Source: Shewanella atlantica
GTDB lineage: Bacteria > Pseudomonadota > Gammaproteobacteria > Enterobacterales > Shewanellaceae
Assembly: GCF_003966265.1 (NCBI RefSeq)
Contig: NZ_RXNV01000001.1
Span: 558,001-622,000 of the forward strand
Length of the DNA: 64,000 bases
Reading direction: 5' to 3'
This document shows positions 60,784 through 64,000 of the stretch, piece by piece (the first letter of the stretch is position 1; every line of letters begins with the position of its first letter). The translations under genes were made by a program, and so were the position numbers. The notes beneath the pieces are model-generated. The model saw only the letters and a program-made list of their open reading frames with translations, was not told where the DNA came from and made no database searches.

Positions 60784-61959
60784 TTATTTTGAAGTATTGC
60801 TCTCGGGAGATGAGGACTCTTGAAACGGCACAATTTCTTGCTCGACCGCCTTCACCTGAATACCCGGACGAATTTTTTGCAGACCATCGACGACGATACG
60901 TTCTCCATCATTCAATCCACTCAAAACACGCCAATCGATACCAAAGCGCTCTCCGAGTTCAACGATACGCTTCTCGACCATATCTTGATCATTCAGCACC
61001 ATCACAAACCGCCCCTGTTGATCTTCCTGCACCGCAGCTTGCGGGATCAGCAAGGCATTCTCTTTAACCGGAGATTCAATCACGAGCGTGACAAACATTC
61101 CGGGCAACATCATTTTGTCATCGTTTTTGAATGTGGCTCGAATAGGTAACGTACCGGTAGCAGCATCAACCCGATTACTGACAAAGTCGATATAACCGAT
61201 TTCATTGAACATAGAGCCATTGGGCAGACGCAGGCTGATAACGATATCTGAGAGTTCTACTTCTTTGTCGACTACTTTGGAAAGGTTCTCTTGAGCGTTG
61301 ATTAACGTTTTCTCAGCGACCTGAAAGTTAACCCACATGGGCTGAAGTTGAACTAAGTTAGCCATGTCTGAGTTAGGGGTAATGATGTCACCGGTACTTA
61401 CCATAGCATTACTGATACGTCCTGAAATTGGTGCATATACCTTGGTATAGCTTAACTGCAGCTCTGCCCCAAGTACTGCAGCCTCAGCCTGGACAACACC
61501 CGCGGCAGTGGTGAGTTTACGCGTGGTGAGTTCATCCATATCCTGAGCGCTGATCATCCCATCGGGAAGTAGGCGTCTGCCGCGCTCCCAGTTCATGACG
61601 GCGACATCTCTGGAAGCAAATGCCTGTTTAAGCACCGCTTTTTGTTGCGCTAGCTCAGCGACGTAAGTTGCGGGATCGATCTCGAACAGGAGAGCACCGG
61701 CTTCCACATCGTCCCCCTCGACGAACGTTCTTTTAAGTAACTGGCCCTGAATTTGTGACTTGATGGTGACATCTTCCGAGGCATTTGTGCGACCCACAAT
61801 CTCGGTCCTCGATTGGATCTCTTCCGTTTTAGCCGTGTTGACCACCACACTAGGTAACATGGCCTGTCGAGGGGCCGGAGCCTCACCGCATGCTGTAAGC
61901 TGTAAACCTGCGATGAAGAGAATACCCCATTTTAATTTTGAAACGGTTTGAACAGCCAT
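60784..61959 (-). CDS. RND efflux periplasmic adaptor lipoprotein (system 2, AcrA type)
   Basis: 391 residues. Lipoprotein signal with lipobox LTAC (Cys near 24), lipoyl domain (VTIKSQIQGQLLKRTFVEGDDVEAGALLFEID in blocks near 64-95), helical hairpin to about 150, second lipoyl half (YTKVYAPISGRISNAMVSTGD) and beta-barrel. Strong ribosome site (GGAGG). First gene of the operon with the pump. Confidence 0.95.
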   Translation of the reverse strand: MAVQTVSKLKWGILFIAGLQLTACGEAPAPRQAMLPSVVVNTAKTEEIQSRTEIVGRTNASEDVTIKSQIQGQLLKRTFVEGDDVEAGALLFEIDPATYVAELAQQKAVLKQAFASRDVAVMNWERGRRLLPDGMISAQDMDELTTRKLTTAAGVVQAEAAVLGAELQLSYTKVYAPISGRISNAMVSTGDIITPNSDMANLVQLQPMWVNFQVAEKTLINAQENLSKVVDKEVELSDIVISLRLPNGSMFNEIGYIDFVSNRVDAATGTLPIRATFKNDDKMMLPGMFVTLVIESPVKENALLIPQAAVQEDQQGRFVMVLNDQDMVEKRIVELGERFGIDWRVLSGLNDGERIVVDGLQKIRPGIQVKAVEQEIVPFQESSSPESNTSK

Positions 61960-62577
61960 AGAGGCCTCCGAGTAAGAGTTTACAAATTCAGATTATTTTC
62001 AAGAAATTATAAGCAGATAAAATCTTTATTGAAACCTGTTTACAAGTTTATTTCATAAAACTAACAGCCAAAAATCTATGACAGAGCTTTTCCTGTAACT
62101 ATCCCTTTAATTTTGATCTTCCAATACAGGAAAGTGACTCTGGACGATGCAAAAACAAGGAGTTTCAATCCTGTTTTATTTGAGTTTTGAATCCGGAGAA
62201 TTCTCACTTAAAAACCAAGAGTAGAAAAATCAGATAGCATCAGCTTAACTGATAGGTATACTCACATATCTGCTATACGCTCAATAAAACCTCATGTTTT
62301 AATGGGGACAGTCTAAATAAATCCACTAGCGGTCAATTAGCTGTTGCTTTATTAATCGATAGCGAAGCAAGTTTTAAAACAGTGGTAAAAGTGAGATCTA
62401 GCACAAGGTTATAGGTAATAAACTCATGCTAAAAAAGAGTCAGACCAGCTTGAATCACTTCTGACTTATTAGGTTAACTGGCACAGTAAACTTACATAAG
62501 TAAAGACGAATAAAGTTGACCAATTTGAATAGCAATGCCTATGATGGCATCAGTATCCGCAAACAGGTAGGTAATAT
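61960..62577. other. Long gene-free stretch upstream of the second RND operon
   Basis: 618 bases between divergent genes without a credible open frame. AT-rich. GAAACCTGTTTACAAGTTT near 62031-62049 is a partial dyad that could be a repressor site. No tetR-like gene is here. Confidence 0.5.
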
Positions 62578-62940
62578 ATGACAGCAATTTCCCATGTCTA
62601 CAACTATACAGTTCGATGCCCACACATTAAGGACCCTGCACATCCAACCACCTGGCAAAACCATGTAGAATTCAATCAGTCTTGCGAAATTGGCTTAAAC
62701 AGAATCACTAAATGGCATGGCCGTTCGGGTCACCGTATTTTTGAGATCGATGGTTTTGTCGTTCGTGAAGCCGACACCGAAAGCGCATACTTTGCGATGC
62801 AAACCAGTCGACTCAGAGGCGATGGTCACGCTTTGGCCACTTTCAAGATATTTATGGATGACGCGACTAAAGACACATCAGTCGAAGAGATTATGCAGCA
62901 CCTCATTGCAGACTACAGCGACAAGATCGCAGGTCTTTAA
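62578..62940 (+). CDS. Small protein of unknown function
   Basis: 120 residues, no signal peptide or membrane segment. Contains two CPH/CE cysteines (positions about 14 and 37), several histidines and Trp, and a C-terminal acidic helix (SVEEIMQHLIADYSDKI). A strong ribosome site (AGGTAGG) supports translation. I do not recognise the family. Stands alone upstream of the NADH dehydrogenase gene. Confidence 0.75.
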   Translation: MTAISHVYNYTVRCPHIKDPAHPTTWQNHVEFNQSCEIGLNRITKWHGRSGHRIFEIDGFVVREADTESAYFAMQTSRLRGDGHALATFKIFMDDATKDTSVEEIMQHLIADYSDKIAGL

Positions 62941-62993
62941 TATCGAAGGAAGTTTTCACTCTTTAGTAATGAAGAGTCTTTAATATAAAATGA

Positions 62994-63018
62994 AACTGCC
63001 TCAATTGATGAGGCAGTT
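62994..63018 (+). terminator. Probable terminator after the small unknown gene
   Basis: Ten-base stem AACTGCCTCA / TGAGGCAGTT around a short loop; the following T run is poor (CACGTTT). Confidence 0.5.
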
Positions 63019-63350
63019 CACGTTTCTGCCCAATCAAATCCTGCACAGATCACACTTCTACACTTTCCCTCCGTTAACGAAATACAAGATAAGTTTAATG
63101 GTAAAGAAATAACACCATAAATAATCAATAACTAACATTGAACTTTGTAAAATCTAACGGCTTTACCACTCATTCCTATCAAATTGCCGATTTTCATAGG
63201 TACTGTTACACTTTTTCAGCCATTAATTCGTTCATAAAAATAAAAAAATATTCTTGGCCGTGATTGGGTAACAACGAAATCAAGCTGTTCGCCAGTCCGA
63301 TGGATGATTAAACCTCTTCATTATTAATTAATTAAAGGATAATTGAACTC
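63019..63350. other. Leader region of the NADH dehydrogenase gene
   Basis: About 330 bases without a gene, AT-rich, presumably carrying the ndh promoter and its respiratory regulation. I could not assign a definite FNR or ArcA site. Confidence 0.5.
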
Positions 63351-64000
63351 ATGCAAGAAATGGTCAATATAGTCATCGTCGGTGGTGGTGCTGGTGGTAT
63401 GGAGATTGCCACAAAACTGGGTCGTAAACTCGGAAAAAAGGGAAAAGCTCGGGTCACTCTAATTGATTGTGCCGAAAGCCATGTTTGGAAACCTTTGTTG
63501 CATGAGGTTGCCACGGGAGCACTGGATATCGGTATCGATGCTCTCAGCTATCGCGGTCATGCCGCCAATCATGGTTATCATTTTCAGCAAGGGGCTATGA
63601 CCAACATTGACCGCGACAATAAGCAGGTCATATTAGCGCCTATTATGGATGATGCCGGTGAAGAACTACTGCCGGCACGTCGTATCAGTTATGACTATCT
63701 GGTTATTGCCATTGGCAGTATCGCCAATGACTTCAAGATCCCGGGTGTTCGTGAACACTGCGTCTTCCTTGACAGTACCGAGCAGGCTATGGAGATCCGT
63801 AGCATGCTGTTAAATAAATTCATGCGCTATGCGAGTCACCACCAGCTGGATGAAAAGATAAAAATTGCCGTTGTTGGAGCGGGGGCCACCGGGGTCGAGA
63901 TGTCCGCTGAGATGCATCACGCCGTCGATCAACTCAGCGGCTTTGGTTACAAAATCGATAGCAGCCTGTTAGAGGTAACCTTGGTCGAAGCCGATGAACG
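63351..64000 (+). CDS. ndh: Type II NADH:quinone oxidoreductase, C-terminus beyond window
   Basis: Non-proton-pumping NADH dehydrogenase on the inner membrane face. 216 residues visible. FAD-binding VIVGGGAGGMEIATKL near 8-23, WKPLLHEVATGALD near 46, YDYLVIAIGS near 113, and the NADH-binding IAVVGAGATGVEMSAEM near 165-181. Ribosome site AAAGGAT ahead of the ATG. A sulfide:quinone reductase relative is less likely given the motif match. Confidence 0.94.
   Translation, partial: MQEMVNIVIVGGGAGGMEIATKLGRKLGKKGKARVTLIDCAESHVWKPLLHEVATGALDIGIDALSYRGHAANHGYHFQQGAMTNIDRDNKQVILAPIMDDAGEELLPARRISYDYLVIAIGSIANDFKIPGVREHCVFLDSTEQAMEIRSMLLNKFMRYASHHQLDEKIKIAVVGAGATGVEMSAEMHHAVDQLSGFGYKIDSSLLEVTLVEADE

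Overview
The window looks like a chromosomal segment of a marine gammaproteobacterium, most likely Shewanella. I base this on gene order (truD-ispF-ispD-ftsB-eno-pyrG-mazG-relA-rlmD|barA; csrA beside Ser/Arg tRNA genes; nrdR-rib-nusB-thiL-pgpA), on protein similarity recalled for that genus, and on a Shewanella-like protein phosphatase. Species cannot be fixed by reading alone. No phage, transposase, integrase or CRISPR array is visible. Most of the window is conserved core genome, with a looser accessory stretch from about 43.2 to 62.6 kb.

Region 1-2 kb: a sodium-pumping oxaloacetate decarboxylase operon (oadG-oadA, running off the left edge). Region 2.4-4.0 kb: twelve tRNA genes, nine Arg(ACG) and three Ser(GCT), in two transcription units that have clearly grown by local duplication. 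Region 4.7-9.5 kb: csrA, alaS and recA, each with its own terminator. recX and lysC, which I expect near here in relatives, are not seen. Region 9.7-14.6 kb: mutS (+) faces rpoS and nlpD (-).

Region 14.6-26.8 kb: a long minus-strand housekeeping run covering protein repair (pcm), nucleotide metabolism (surE, pyrG, mazG), tRNA and rRNA modification (truD, rlmD), isoprenoid synthesis (ispF, ispD), division (ftsB), glycolysis (eno) and the stringent response (relA). barA (+) is divergent from rlmD and followed by a yjaG-like gene, a small unknown gene, an AEC transporter and recN. recA and recN both carry clear LexA boxes, and recN carries two. Region 33.4-39.6 kb: an nrdR-ribD-ribE-ribBA-ribH-nusB-thiL-pgpA cluster for riboflavin and cofactor supply; the GTP cyclohydrolase II half of RibBA looks degenerate. 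glyA and ettA are divergent.

The accessory stretch holds a secreted phosphatase, a lipoprotein gene flanked by a yjbR-family gene and a decayed copy of its 3' end (an insertion or duplication scar), two separate RND efflux operons, a GNAT enzyme, a NYN-domain protein, a YbaK-type deacylase, an outer-membrane porin, an iron alcohol dehydrogenase, a cold-shock protein with a long leader, and a candidate small RNA. The second RND pump gene is preceded by a duplicated copy of its own start region, which creates a 29-codon upstream ORF overlapping the real start. The right edge cuts a type II NADH dehydrogenase.

I found no convincing wholly new multi-gene system. The most unusual items are the duplicated initiation region at the second RND pump, the yjbR-fragment scar around the lipoprotein gene, the expanded tRNA array, the 46-bp repeat pair downstream of ettA, and the candidate small RNA at 56.66 kb.
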